Origin: Baylisascaris procyonis
Taxonomy: Eukaryota; Nematoda; Chromadorea; Rhabditida; Ascarididae
Assembly: GCA_037389465.1 (NCBI GenBank)
Contig: JAZARR010000048.1
Location: 620,001 to 684,000, forward strand
DNA: 64,000 nt
Direction of reading: 5' to 3'
Made by a program: the position numbers and the translations under genes
Shown here: positions 36,751-50,666 of the stretch, piece by piece
Layout of the letters: every line of letters begins with the position of its first letter
Numbering within the stretch: the stretch's first letter is position 1
The notes under the pieces: generated by a model
Database searches by the model: none
Seen by the model: only the letters and a program-made list of their open reading frames with translations
What the model was told of the DNA's origin: nothing

Positions 36751-39700
36751 GATGATGCAGTGCCGCATTTTCGTTTTTCGTTCCTTATCTGTGTAAAGAA
36801 ATTTGCTAAAGAACAGTGGAGGCTTATCCAGGTTTATATAGGGCGAAGGTGCCCTCAGAGGAGCTGGAGATGTCGCATGGCACAGCTGGATCACAAAGCA
36901 TTGAATAAATTGCTCGTGCACCGCCTTTTTCGCTGTATGTTGTATTATCAAATACCTGCATTTCTATTACATCTTCAAATAAAAGCTTTCATTTGGTTCT
37001 CATTGACGACATAAATAATCGCTATACAAATAATTCGCAGATCATAAAGAAAACTTCTACATGTGCACTGCTCTAGTTGAAAGATTTCTTGGTGTTTTTC
37101 ACACTATGTAACTGGCCAATTGAGCGAGTATGCGCCATCACAAATACATAATGAAAGTGGCACGAATATAATAGGTTTGTGAAGAGACATTCAACGAGAA
37201 ATGGATCCGTTCGGAGGCATTATATTCACCCGTGCTTGAATATGTTACACCGGAAAGACTGCTGGAGCATAAAGGAACGGTCTTATAAATACTGGCAGAG
37301 GGTAAGCAACGACAAAAACATTGACGGCTGGGAAATTGTGATGACGCTTCGTAAAGTTGAATCAGCTGCAGCTCGCCATAATTCAAGCCGATTTGTGTTC
37401 GCCACACACACGCGCACAAACATACATCGCGCAGCGATATTTATATACGAATCATGACACCCCAAATCAGCGTTCTGGTTGCTTGTGTTGTTGCTGTCCT
37501 GCACACCCCAAATCAAAATTTTCAACGCTGGGTGAGCAAATAGGCACTTGTTTCAAACACTTGGCTCATACCTATGGACACAAACCAACATAAAAATCTA
37601 CCGAAAGTCATTGCATCAATTCATTTCTATTATTACTACGAAGTGCATAAGTCGTGTTCGATCTATGTGCTCGGCGTTCACTACCACAAATTTATTCCAG
37701 TTGCCAACTGCAACCTCCCATTTGCCAAAAAATTTTCGCAAATGCATCCAATTGAAGCTTTATTATCGTAAATCGACCTCACACCTCAGTGAAGCGATTC
37801 TTAACAAATGCCTGAATTCAAACATCAAGTTGCATATGGCCAACCTCCCTCACCAACACCCACGTCTGAAAAGTTTTATGAGAATTACATTCACAATCGG
37901 ATATCTGGACGAATAATGAAATGGAGGAAATTCCTTGGAAAGCGCAAATAATAAAAACCCCATAGAAATGTGCACTTTTCAGTGTTTCCAGCACTTTTCC
38001 CTCAGAAAGGCCTCTTCTCTTGTGAAACCTATCCACCGAAATTTATCCATTAGAGTTCACACAAATTCATCTGAATTCCAGTAGCCGACTGGCTTCCTCG
38101 CCAATTAGCAAGGTAGTAATTTGTTGGAAGCGCCTCATGATTTATTCCACAGAATGTGATCAAATCTCGCCTTGCAGTACCTGGTTATCAGAGTCGACCT
38201 AACCTGGTTATCCTGGTTATCCTTCATACTACCGCAAGGCGAAATTTATCTTCACCTGGTTATCAGAGTCGACCAAAACTTTTCGTTCTTGAAACTTCGT
38301 AGTACCGCAAGGCGAAATTTAATCATATTCTGTGGAATAAATCATGAGGCTATTTCTGAGAGACCTTTTGAAAGTGTTTTTTACTTTTTAAGTAATATAA
38401 GAGCAGAAGCTCACAGATGTTCAGTGCGGAGAACTTGCTTAACAAGCAGCTTTTTATTAAAGTTTCCAGTCCACAGTTATTAATATTTGGAATAATCTTT
38501 CTCAAAACAAGCTTGAGGCACAAAACATTCTAGTATTTCTTGAGAGCTGCCTTAATCCATTGGATTTCAGATCCCCCAACTGACTTAGTCCACCGATCAT
38601 CATGTGCATGCTGACATTCCCTTTTCCCCGTTATTCCATTTTTTTCATAATTTTCTTGTAGGGACCAGCTGAAGAGGTTAACTTTTCATGAAGGCCTAGA
38701 AAAGTGGAACCATAACAGACTAAGAGGTCAAAAAATACAAGAATCTGTTATTATCTGGAGCAAGCGCCACAGAACTATGCACTGGTCATCGTCGAGGCAA
38801 TAAGCACAAACATTTTCATACACAATTGGGAGTATACACTCTGAACAGAGGGAAGAATTGAAAGAGGACTAATAAAAAAAATATTTGTAAGTGCACTTAT
38901 GAAGAGATATCCTCATCGGTATTGTACGCAGTCCCGTCTCAGCAATAATGTCCCAAAGAACGAACGTTTTATTCAACCGAAAAAGATTAATGACCACGGC
39001 TACACAGCACTGTCTCGTTCTAAATCTGCGCTGAGCTTTTAAATCGATGAAAAGTTGATTCAGTTCAGCTGCATATAATTTCAACATTAATCGTCTGACG
39101 CTACCGAACAACGCACGGTATCGTTCAATTCACTTTTCCAACACAACTACCCTCACCACTTGCCCTTTTCCTTTGCAAAACTGCATTTGAAAAGCGCTTT
39201 GTGGCAACATCCTATCTGTCTGTTTGTCTGGTGCGATGCCTATTTGGTTACATAAATGTATATAATGTAAATGCGGTTCCCTTATAAAGCTACAGCTTGA
39301 TTCGATGCATTTTTATCGGATTATATTCGTTTAAACGGGACAAAATCCGTGCGCATTTCGCAACCAGTCGGCTATTTTCTGACAACTATAAGGCTATCAG
39401 GCAAGGTTCAAATTTAGGTACAGCATGCTCAATTCGTTGGCTGCTTCGATGGGCAGAATTGCACCGGACGTGTAGTTTAAATAGCGAAGGACCATATATA
39501 TTCTCCTGTTCTTCATCTTAGTGAGTCAAAGCAAGTCAGTTATTGAATTCGAAATTCAGGTCTTCTTTAGTATAACTTAAAGATACTGAGACAGCGATTG
39601 CAAAAGTTTGGTGTTGCGTGATGGACGCCACGTTGGAACAATGTGCACTCCACATTCGGACCTTCCAAAGCAGTTTAGTTGGTAGTGAGCAGTAGTGGTG

Positions 39701-40740
39701 ACGCATTGGGTGACGGCACACTAGAATGAATCATTCACTTGTTTTCCGATCAACAGCTAAATCCATATGCATCGTCATGTGCTCACTCGCACACTGAGAA
39801 TGCCTGTCAGCTGTACTTCGCAAATGCGTTTTCGAAACAACAAACATTTAGGAACCGGAAACAGCGCATGGATGTCGAGATTTCCGATCGTTCTTTGGAC
39901 GTGCCGAATGTCATTCGCTTGAGCTAAGTCCGCAATAACTCTACCTCTAGTCCTAATCGAGGTTATGTTGGTATGCAACAAGCAAACGACGAAGCAAAGA
40001 ACACAGCAAAATAAAATCTGAAGACGTTCCTTGCATGGCATTGTCATTCCATTCCATGGACAAGCAGTGCTCAGGAGCGCGTTAGGAGCAGGCGCAGACC
40101 CAAGTTCATTCGTTGATGGCGAAGCATTGAAGGTTTTCTTCTTAAAGGAAATGATCACGGTATCTCGTTTAGACTGCGTCCTGCATTTTAACTGCAATCT
40201 TCATCCTCCGTCACCTTATATAAGCCTCTTAAAAACCGGACCATATGTTCATAAGCTGTTTCACAAAATGCCATTCAGCGATACTTCCTACGAACTCTTC
40301 AAATCTTCGAGTTTCGCCCCCACTGAGGTGTGTACAGCCTGTTGCAGCATTCTGTAGCGCTGAACAAAAACAGCATAACCGTGTCGAATATTTTGTTTTT
40401 GCAAAGCAGTCAAACAAAGATCGTTGCCAAATTCAGCAATTGAGGGTTTCAAGTAGCTAAGTGCCAAAAATTAGAGAATTCGTTTTGGGGAGTTTTTCTG
40501 CAATTTTTGCGAATATTTTTTACTGACCCAGCCAATTGCATGTTGTTCAGGTGGTCCTATCGGTTACCTGGTAGATCCCTCCATGAGGCTGCTGTGGATT
40601 CAAAAATCATTGTCCAAATTGGAAAACAAGTTAAGGAGCCTCAAATTCTCGGAAACACACTTGATGTGAGCCATGCTGAGAAGATATCTCTTCAACATTC
40701 TCTATTCCTTTCTGTTTCCTTTTAGCGCTTGAAGGTTTAG
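36751..40740. other. no firm gene; contains an inverted-repeat element
   Basis: Apart from the repeat element at 38132-38350 I see only isolated open frames on both strands (for example + 37548-37916, - 40197-39775, + 40031-40357) that overlap one another and lack motifs. Confidence 0.35.
38132..38350. mobile_element. MITE-like inverted-repeat element, 219 bp
   Basis: The ends are long inverted repeats of about 49 bp with four mismatches, starting GCCTCATGATTTATTCCACA on each strand. The interior holds a partial duplication with a period of about 75 bp: CCTGGTTATCAGAGTCGACC occurs at 38180-38199 and 38255-38274, and ACCGCAAGGCGAAATTTA near 38231 and 38304. There is no coding capacity. I could not define a target-site duplication. 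The structure fits a non-autonomous DNA transposon (MITE); the superfamily is unknown. Confidence 0.75.
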
Positions 40741-40878
40741 TTAATCCAGGAAGTAGTCTTCAAGCTCATACACCGTTGAAAGTCGTGCGGTCGCAGGCAC
40801 TCGCACATATGTACGGATACCCTCAAGAAAGCCTGAAGGCAATTTGTGAGGAACCGGATCTTGAACAGCGATGGCCTG
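40741..40878 (-). CDS. possible terminal exon, unidentified
   Basis: After TTCACACTAG on the minus strand, 45 codons read QAIAVQDPVPHKLPSGFLEG and on to ARLSTVYELEDYFLD, then TAA. The composition is protein-like and the exon starts in phase 0. It lies on the same strand, 0.65 kb downstream of the secreted-protein gene at 41532-43371, and could be an alternative or true 3' exon of it (a weak phase-0 donor CAA|GTTCAA exists in that gene's third exon). No family recognised. Confidence 0.35.
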   Translation of the reverse strand, partial: QAIAVQDPVPHKLPSGFLEGIRTYVRVPATARLSTVYELEDYFLD

Positions 40879-41455
40879 CTAGTGTGAATTGTGAAAATTT
40901 CTACTTTTGATCTTTCCGGACTCACCACTTCCCTAAATACAACGACAAGAAAGCAAATAGTGCATAATTCAATGAGGCCAACCAGCTATGCAAATTTTGA
41001 ATTTAAAAAATTGTTCCTTGATTACAAATTGCAAAAAAATATGCAATTTTTCTGCATCACAAGACGCCGTAATGCGTTTGCCAAATGAGTCGTCGCCAAA
41101 TCTGGTACAAAAGGTAGGAGGGTCAGTCTATCGACTGTGTTGTATTTGACAGATCTCATTTCCTTTTGTTTTGCATCTTGCGATTAAAACTATGCGGAGT
41201 TGGGGGAGGAGGGCCTGCAGCTAGATGAGCAAGCTTGCAGATACCTAGAGCAAAAGAGGCAAAAGATTTTATGAACGATTAAAAACTTCTTTGATGTGTC
41301 TATGCATCCCACATAATATGTTTACATCTTAATTTTAGCACTTTATTTTCTTATGTGTCTTTTTATTCGCTTATAAAACCTTCATGTAGCAAAGGTATTT
41401 TACATTATTACCGAATGTATTCTGTAAATGGATTCCGCAATTTTTGTAAAATTTC

Positions 41456-41461
41456 TTTATT
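41456..41461 (-). terminator. AATAAA polyadenylation signal
   Basis: AATAAA lies on the minus strand about 70 nt after the stop codon at 41532, supporting that stop as the true end of the secreted-protein gene. Confidence 0.55.
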
Positions 41462-41531
41462 TAACGTATAGTCTATTTTCGAAGCAGTTTGATCAGAAGA
41501 CCAATTCTCATTCGATGAACGAAACGTCTAA

Positions 41532-43371
41532 TCAATTAATCTGGATGGGATCCAAGATGAAGACGTTGTTTCGAAAGAGCGTCGCAAACCAAAAGATCCC
41601 AAAATCATGTTTCTGTTTTGCTGTGAGTGTAGTTGCAACTTCAATTTGAACTTGTCCACTCATTATGAGGAGCGTAAAAGTGGCTGGATCACTACAGTCC
41701 GTTGCATATGCTATAGCAACTCCCCTTTCGACGATAAAGCATCCTGGCGCGGTTGGTCCTTCGACTGGTTCAATGTCCGATGTCACTGAGAGTATCGAAA
41801 GTGAGAGACCCATCTCATTGAACGCATCCTTTACCTTCAATATTTGACCAACTGTTATTAGCTCCTTTCAGGCCAGGCCAGTGAGTTCACTGAGGACTGT
41901 TAGCAACCGCGGTGAGCGGCGTTTCACTTTATTTGCTTGTTTTCAAAAACCATCCTTCCAGTATTCCGAGGTCCGATTGCCTCAGTTATACAGCATCTAG
42001 CCCCAAAAATAGCCTCTTGGTGAAAGATGAAAACGGCAATGCTAGGAGACGAATTTTGCACATTCATTTCGTTAGCAGTATTAACATTTTGCGCTGTTTC
42101 GCAGCTAATCACCTTTATTTCCGTTTCCGTAACCGCTCATCTTTGTCGAGCATATTGGATGCAGTAGTCACAATAACAGTGATAGCAAAAGATTAGTTCA
42201 GCACTTTGACCTCAACCAGCTACATAACTTGAAAAGCTAAGCAATCTGCTACCGCATTCAATTTGTCGTCGTGACCGCTGTTGCGCTATAGGCGTAATGA
42301 GCAAAAAAGAAAGATGGGGCGGAGAAAAAACAAACGCCGTTTGATTCCTTTCCGTTTCCTGATCACCATCTTTGCAGATGACTTTCAGAGTGCATCAGTT
42401 TATATTGATGAGAATCACTTATTCAGATGCATAGGAGTATATTGTAACAGCAATTTTTGTATATATTGTGGATAAAAAAGTGTACACCATCTAGAGCCAA
42501 AACTAACGAAACATTCACGCGATCTGCTTCAGCCGCTAAACCTCCGCTCTCCTTTCAGACTAGTTTAGTAAACACATTAGGTGGTGAAATTCACTCAAGT
42601 TCATCAGCAGCATCGATGGTAAGTCCGATAATTGATAGGGCATATGCAAATTTTAAGAGAACACTTACCGATGTCTCGAGCGAGTCGTGGATCGCCCTCT
42701 TAGCAGCCTCGGAATCTGCTGATTGGCCATTTTGCAGGCTGTTCGAAGATTGCGGATAAGTCCATGTCAAAGAAGGCACGAAGTTCAACGAGGCCGTCAT
42801 TATCGTTTCTCCTGAATAAGCCACCACTCGGTAGCGGTGCAATGACAATGTTGTTGAAACTAAAAGTTTCCAACGTATTCCCAGTAATAAATTGAGAAGT
42901 GCATCTGAACGCACTTATTTGGTGGGTGCGAAGGGAAGCGAACTTTGAAAGGCTTACTTCAACGAAAAGAAATAAACATTTACTTTGGATGCCTCAAACT
43001 CAAAAGTTAGAAGCACGCACAGTTTTAACTGCAAACTGATAAAATACTACAGTATACCTAGTATTTTGAGGTACTGAGCTTCAACTTCTAAGTTCTAATA
43101 ATTTAGAAGGGCTGCTTTATAAGAAATAAGTGCAGAAATGTAAGTCAACTAAGAGGTCGTGAAAATAAATGCTGAGCTGAATTGCAATAACGTGACAACC
43201 GGTATTTGAACTGGTAGTAACACCGGGAGTGCTAGTGCTGCTGGAGACCTTCGAAGTTGTAGAACTTGCAGTAGAACCGCCGTTCGCTTCTGGTGCACAA
43301 CACAGAGCAAGCTGGCAGCATCCAAGCGTAATGGTGCTTAGTATAAGCACAAAACATCCGCTCACTGCCAT
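41532..43371 (-). CDS. small secreted protein with Ser/Thr-rich linker, unknown family
   Basis: Three exons join in consistent phase. Exon 43371-43200 starts MAVSGCFVLILSTITLGCCQ, a clear signal peptide, followed by LALCCAPEANGG and a Ser/Thr-rich linker (STASSTTSKVSSSTSTPG) likely to be O-glycosylated. Exon 42811-42669 reads TIMTASLNFVPSLTWTYP, then SEAAKRAIHDSLETS. Exon 41834-41532 reads VKDAFNEMGLSLSILSVTSD, IEPVEGPTAPGCFIVERG, and runs to a TGA, about 205 aa in all. The acceptor of exon 3 (ATTGAAG) is atypical. The domain looks like one extracellular fold of about 100 residues with beta-strand-like stretches; I cannot name the family. A polyadenylation signal follows the stop. Confidence 0.6.
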
Positions 43372-44410
43372 CGCCCTAGAAATTCAATCTATTTTTCTGA
43401 GTAGCTCTTCAATAACTTTGAAAACAGTTGCGCAACATCGCAATAATTTGCTACCCGAGACTACTTGTTGTTTCAACTGCTTTATAAACATGGAGAAGTG
43501 GATTTCTCTGACATATTGCTATGAGTGAGTCGACTGATCTCTGTGGGGCATATCGTTCCACCGTCATAGTAACGCGCACACAATATTTTGTGACATCGTG
43601 GATGCATTCATTTCAAAAACTAAATTCTTGAAACTCATCGATGATTCTGAGTATCGGTGAAACGTGAAACCTGCCGGATATTGATTAAGAAGTGAGAAAA
43701 AAGCGATGTTTATAGATTGCTGTGCATCGGTTAAATTTTGCTGGAGAAATTAAGGGTGAATTTGCGAACGCCCCGATGTGGCAATCATTAATTTGGATTT
43801 GGTTGAAGTGGAAACTGCTCAATGGGTTATTGAGATCAATTCTATGCAGCCGACAACGCAAAAGCAAACTCGTTCAGAACATTCACTGGTGATTTTCCGC
43901 GGTTCACTCGGCTAGTTTAACGGTGCACGCCACAACCTCATGACGCAAACATAACGCACTGGTCATCAATAGGTTGCTTGAACATTTTCATCGGAGCCGC
44001 AGGAGATGTCAGTTGCACAGAAAAAGACAACGATTAACGGCGTTATACCTTTTGCACCATTGTTACCACAACGTTCGTGAAATGGATTCTACAATTTGCA
44101 AAATCCAATGACGGATTCGTGAATTCACTAGTATGCTGAGAATGACACTATTCCCGAACATAGACGTTATCATAGCATATGCCTATCTACGAGAGATTGT
44201 TGCCTATGATAAGCACTAGGATGCGCAAGACACTAATCCTTTGGAGAACTTAGCATAATTGTGCAATTGTGTGTGGAGGATGACTTTTAGAAGCATTAAA
44301 ATTCTTCAACTCTTCTAGAAGCTAACGAGTCGTTTTGAATTTACGTATAGGAAGGAGATACCACAATGTTGCACGCTGTATTCAACAATTGTCTTGGAAG
44401 TCAATCATCA
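43372..44410. other. no gene identified
   Basis: This is the upstream flank of the secreted-protein gene. No exon or clear promoter motif is visible. Confidence 0.35.
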
Positions 44411-44538
44411 CTAAAACCAACAGTTACGAACAGCATGGTAGTACTCGATATAATGCAGAGTGACCGCTAAAATATGATTCAAATGCTCCGCTGCAAATCC
44501 TTCGAAAGATGGAGCTATAAAAGCTGCCACTTTGACGC
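44411..44538 (-). CDS. possible terminal exon, unidentified
   Basis: A good acceptor (TTGTGATTTCAG) opens 41 codons reading GVKVAAFIAPSFEGFAAEHL and on to HYIEYYHAVRNCWF, then TAG. The open frame also extends upstream through the acceptor. No partner exon or family found. Confidence 0.3.
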
Positions 44539-47500
44539 CTGAAATCACAAGAATGAAGTTTATTCCATAGATGTGTGGCAGAACAACATCCATATAAAGG
44601 ACAATGTTCGCAACGTTTAGGATTGCTTCTAGGAGAATATGAGATTTATAGTGCATCGTTGACACATACATGTTTGCATTCCATTTGTGGCACTCGTTTT
44701 AATTTTATAAGGGCAAAATAATGTTGATTTTTGCATGCATATCCTATGATGAAGAAAGCGAATAAAAGTACTCAACTTTCGCATCGATGATAACCGCAAT
44801 CATGATGATATCTGCAGTGTTGTGAGCGTTTTTAGGTGCGCATGTAAATATTGCACAGAAATATGAGAAAAGAAAACAAACCTTCACCAAACATTTGCCT
44901 TTCTGAAACGTTTTCTTAAATGTTTATAGATAAATAATCGTTGCGATAATTTTGTCATCAAATAAGCGAGATGCGTCATCTTCAAGAAGACATCTGATAA
45001 AACTTATACCTGATAAAACTTTGTAAGCGTGGTTATTCATAGCAGGAAAAAAGAGGAAAGGCTTTTTAGTATGATGTGGTGGTGTGAAAGGGTTTTTCTC
45101 CTAATGTACTCAGATAACTGAAAGCCTCGAGATAAGTAGTGTATCTGAAATATTCGACTCCAATGAATACTATCGTTATTTATTTTATTTATTATTTATT
45201 ATGCAGATATTCTTTCATATTGGTTCCTTACGTTAATTTGTTTAAAGCATTGTGCCTCAGAATTCGGACACTGTAAGCACTAATCCCGATAGTAGAAATT
45301 CGATCACGACTATTTAGACATTGCTCAACATTTCGCTCCCCCCCCCCCCCCTCCTTCCTCTTCATCGAGGGCATTGTGAAAACTTACCATTTGGTGGCAC
45401 CCTGTCCGCACCTCCCCCCCTCATCGCGGAGCCTCACTATTCGGACTTTGCAAAGTGCTCAGTGCAACGTGCTGTAGACAGATCGCAGGCCGATTCCTAC
45501 CAAAGTATGACAATTTCTTGTTTTTGTAAAAAGTTTCGCAAAATTGTGGATGAAGCTGAAGCTGTCTAAGACCCTTCCCACAACATCTTTCGTCCTCTTG
45601 TGAGATGTAAATAATTTTAAACTCGTGTATCCCTATAAACCTTGTCTTTTACCACTCGCTATCTGCACCGCGGAGGACTGAATTTTGAAATGCAATCATT
45701 AGCGACTTTGCTTTTACGACAGATCAACGCAGTAGTGGGCCATGGTCGAATAATTTTTGCGTTTCGCAAAGGCAGGGCATAGCTCACCCAGATTGAAGGA
45801 GACAACTGCAAAAAGATACGACGTGAATCTTTGCATTTAACTTTGAATGATGTTTCTTTATTTGTAATACCCGAAAACAATTGTTATCACAGATATTTCA
45901 TCCAAAACTTTATTAGATTCTTGGCGAGACCAAATTTCCCGCTTCCATCCTCAGTATACGGGTCTGATCATAGGTTTGTGGACGATGAGCACAAACACTC
46001 AATAAATGACTCTATCGTGAACGTCCGGAGTTTCCAACAAAAGCGACCAGTAAACGGTCTCAAGAAACACATCGTATTCGTGACTAGAGATCATCGGCCA
46101 CTTCATCACAATTGGCCACACCAATAAAATGTCCGCTTGATGCGCATTGTATGTATACTGCTTTTGTTGCATTGTATGATTTGTAATAATCGCAACCACC
46201 TCTAAAAAATAATTTATTCGCTCAAGAACGATAAGAACGCTGCAAAAAAATTATAGACAAGTGTAAATCACATCATTCGAACGATCGAATGCACTACCTT
46301 CTATGGTTTCGTTCTTCCTGAAAAGCATTTTACAGATTATATTTCAGATGAAAAAATACTTCACCTTCACTTGTGAAGCGCATCAGTTCTAAACATTTTC
46401 CACATGTCCTCATGAATCACTTGAACCTTCCCTCAAAGCATGAGACCTTGCCGCACTTCCTTTAACTTTGAAACGGGGACGGATAACCACCCACCACATT
46501 AGGACCGAGTAGATTAGTCACAAATTTTCGGATTTCCAGAAGACAGACGGCAGTCAGATAATAAGCAAGCACTCGAAAGAAATGAAAGTTTTATAGACTC
46601 AAGCTGGGAACAACCGAAAATAATGAAGGAATTTCAACATTTTAGGAAAATCATCATCTGCAAATGTGAAGTTCTTGACACCTTCGTTATCTCTCCTATA
46701 AGAATTAGTCTGCTATCGCAGCTCACCATTTGAAAGTCACTGCTGCTCCTGGCAAATTTGCTGCTCAGATTTGAACTCGAGATTGTATAAATCGATCGAT
46801 CCGTAGCAATTTAGTATTTTTTGAGCCGCAAAAATCACGAGAAAGTAAGCCACAAATTCGAGAATACTTGACTGCACGTTTTGCTCGAGAGTATTGGCTA
46901 TAAAAGCTGACTCAAATAGCAGCCTTTAAAAACTGGAACAGGAAGAGATGCGTCTGTTTCCCGTGTCTGTGTTGAGGTTTAGTGCAAAATCAAATCAGGG
47001 AGCGGCATGAAAACGATTCTTGTGTTGGGTATATTTATTTACTTCTCCATCTACTTTTTCATATAACAGCAATATTGTTACCTAATTTGTGTCAAAAACT
47101 TCTAGCAAATCCTTTCCCCATATTAATAAGTAAATTGACGTATTTCCCAAGAACCTCTTTTTATGTATTCCTTCAGCTGTGCTATGCTTCGAATCAGTTC
47201 GGCTAAACTGAAAACAAACTATGAAAAACAAATAGGAAGAAGGCTAATGATGCAAACTTCAAAAAAGATTGCTTGGATACTGAAACAGCTTGTAGTACCG
47301 GATTCCCAATAAATACGAAAACTTGAACATGCATAACAGTCAGTTCATTTGTTTTCCATTGAAAAATCTTCACTATAATCTTTTGTTGCTCCTTTCTTTT
47401 TTGCGAGTTCATTTTTCGCTTCACTCTTTGAAAGAAACCTTTTTCAGTTCATGCAACAAAAAATACTTTTTCCACTGTACTCAGTCCCTAATGCCTAACT

Positions 47501-48121
47501 ATGGCCTTCCTTTTGTTGCAAAGATTTCATGTTGCATTTTTTTGTTCGATCCTTTTATCACGATGCCAGGACTGAACTTACCCCAGTTAGGGTTCCTAGT
47601 AATGGAGCAGGGATTTGCGCTTACTGTAAATATTCGTTCCATATAAATTAGTTTTGCAGGTAATGAGAATGTATCGCTGACAGAAACAGCATTTCAGTTC
47701 TGCACCTACTTTTCACAGACTTGGGGCGCTATGAGAAAGACCAGTGTTCTAGCAATTAGGAAATTAGGCTGTGCCATTTGAAATCAAGGTAGTTCCATAA
47801 ATCTTTTAAAATGACAATAATATTATTTCATCTGCTCGTAAAATTTATTTCACTTCCAAACACAATTAGATAGGGAAAAACAAGTAATGAAGTCTTGCAT
47901 AGTTTACTGAAAGCGTTTTGCTGAAGTGACAGGTTCAACTAACTCTAGCAGCCGCTTACAGTGCTATTCTGTCAAGTTTTTGGTGATTCACTGGCAATTA
48001 GAAATAAGCGCTGATTTTCGTGCAGTATTAGTTGTCGCCCAGCAATGTTATCACGTTTATTCAATTCTAAGTTGCGGAAAAAAAGCTTACAAAAATGGAC
48101 GAGTATTTTTGGTCCCCTCGT
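44539..48121. other. no gene identified
   Basis: Only isolated, overlapping open frames occur. An A/T-rich TTTATTTA tract lies near 45178-45203 and a C run near 45338-45352. It includes the 3' flank of the TolB-like gene. Confidence 0.35.
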
Positions 48122-50612
48122 TTAGTTGTTCGTTTCGACTTTCCGCTTCTCACTATCCGGAACCTCATCGATCCAATCCGCGATAAAAATGTTCACCTCA
48201 CCGTGTACGGTACTATTACGATCACTCACCCATATAATTGTTTTTTGATCACGGTCGAATTTTGGATACGCGTCGTAATACCCTGCGTTCCTAGTTACCT
48301 TAAAAATTGCTCGGATATTTGTTAGAAAAACCCATCGTCTACATACGACTGGAACGTTGCAAAGCTGCTGCAGTTGAAATGATACGCTAATAAATAACGA
48401 AAAAAGGCTCAATATGCTATTTCAGATCGTTCACTAAGAAATTGTATAAAGAGCTGACGAGCTGCTGGACGACATCAGAGCAGCTCTGAGGAAATACGAT
48501 AATTTGAGAGGTCCAAAAACGTAACGAAATGATGACAGGCGATGCGTGAAAGCTGCTTTTCGATACTATCATTGGACAATTGGTAGCGTATGCATGCATG
48601 GACAATTGACAAGAAAAAGAACGAGCCGACTGGACGACTTATCCAACTACACCACAGCGGTCTCCCACGCATTACTTGGGAACCGAAAAACTGAATCGCT
48701 TTCAACAGATGGATAGCATCACTAACAACAGTGGTCGGCGGCTCCTTTAGCAATTTATCACTGCACTAATTTTGATTTGAAAAGCTCTCGTGGCCAAAAA
48801 TCCGTTATTGACAGATGTCATATGAAAAAAAAGATGCTGTTCAGATAATCATTCAATAAAATTTAGACGTTATTAGCCTCAAAGCGACCAACACTTGACG
48901 GCTGTCATCAATTGTAGTTATGGTGAATGCATGCCAATGAACGCGCTTAACTTATAGTGGCGAATCGATGAGCGCAGGCAACGGCATTACATGCGCCGAA
49001 CACAAAAGATTCATTCTTTAGCTGAATGATGAGATCTCAGATAATGCATAGACATACCGGGAGTAACCATTCTTCACGAGCGCTAAAATGTAAAATTTCG
49101 AATCTAATTTTGCAAATTAAGTTGGCTCTCATAAATCGATCATGAGAAACAACAAGCGGATCCAAAAAATCCCCAATATCACTCGTCTTCACGTATCGAA
49201 AAGAGTTCATCATTGCCTTTTTCACTGTTTATCAGACTTTTGGTTCATTTTTTCACACCTTCGCAATTGAAGTGCCTGTTATCATAGCGTGCACAAGGCA
49301 GAAACAGCGTGCACAAGGCAGAAACCTAGCAATTATTTTAATACTCTATCTTTTTGCTGATATTCGCCGTTATCAGCTATTGGTTCACTGCTATGTTATG
49401 CATTACATCGTAGAATAGAAGGTAGCTTGCCATGTTTGAAGTCGGCGAAACCGTCATCATTTCTGCAATTTCTACAGAAATGTAAAACAGACCCTTACAA
49501 TGAAAGAGGCCTCTCTACTAAGCTCACCTGCGAATTGCTCACTATTCCTACACTGATGCGATATTTCCCCTCAGACAGCGACAGCTCCCTTGGTGAATAG
49601 CCAGTGATAGCTACCAATGTAATGTTACTTCGTTTGTTAACAATTTTAACTTTGTTTTGTCCTGAATGTCAATATCACACCTTGGCTGCACCCGTCTTGT
49701 TTTATCGTTCCTTTTTGATACAACATTTATTCAGTTGACGGTTTCACCGTGTATCGCCTGATAGACTAGTCTGCAACATGATGATCTCAAACCACCTGAC
49801 GCAACAAACCATTAATCCACATAACAACATCACGCAACTCGTTATTCTGCGTCAGCATCGCTTCGCAGTCATAAAGCCCATCATCTTTCTTAAGCGTAAG
49901 TTCTTTTGGAATTTACCTTCACCCAAGCACGTCTTAGCTTTTCTCAAATGCGCTACATCATGCAAAAAGTTTCGGCGCATACGCAATGAAAAAAGAAGTC
50001 GGTTAGTTTGCATCCATAAGAAGCAACTACCAGCTTTCCACGCGAACCAACACCGAAACACTTTTCATCGTCTTATATAAAGTTTGGAAAAGACCGGATC
50101 AAAATTTGTCCATCTGGGCTGGAGATATGATTTGAGATAGCTGGTGGTCCCACACGACCACACCACACATCATACATACCGCACCATCACACACACCTCA
50201 CGCACCACAGCACACTACACCACACACCACACACACGACACATACCCCAAGCACCACATATCACATCCCATCCCCTACACACACAATACACATATGCACT
50301 CATACACGCACATATTCCCTTCTCCCCCCTCCACACACATCCCACACCCTCCCACACGCACATGCCAAACGGAATCTATGCCACACAAACTGAAACGGAC
50401 CACACACGACGGACCACACACGATGGCCCACACAACACGCACATACAGACACACAGACATGCACATATCCCATCCCTTACCATACACCATAAACACCTCA
50501 CAGGAAATCGAACGCCCCCCCTTCCCCCTCCCTTCTTCCGTCCAATGCGTAACCGACCGCTGCGCGCTATGCTATGTACACACTCTTGTACACTTCCGTA
50601 TGAGATATGTTC

Positions 50613-50666
<54 letters not shown>

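Noticed and set aside
36840..36902. Short plus-strand piece GALRGAGDVAW resembling a transferrin motif
   Set aside because: Twenty codons with one motif-like match and no partner exons; probably chance.
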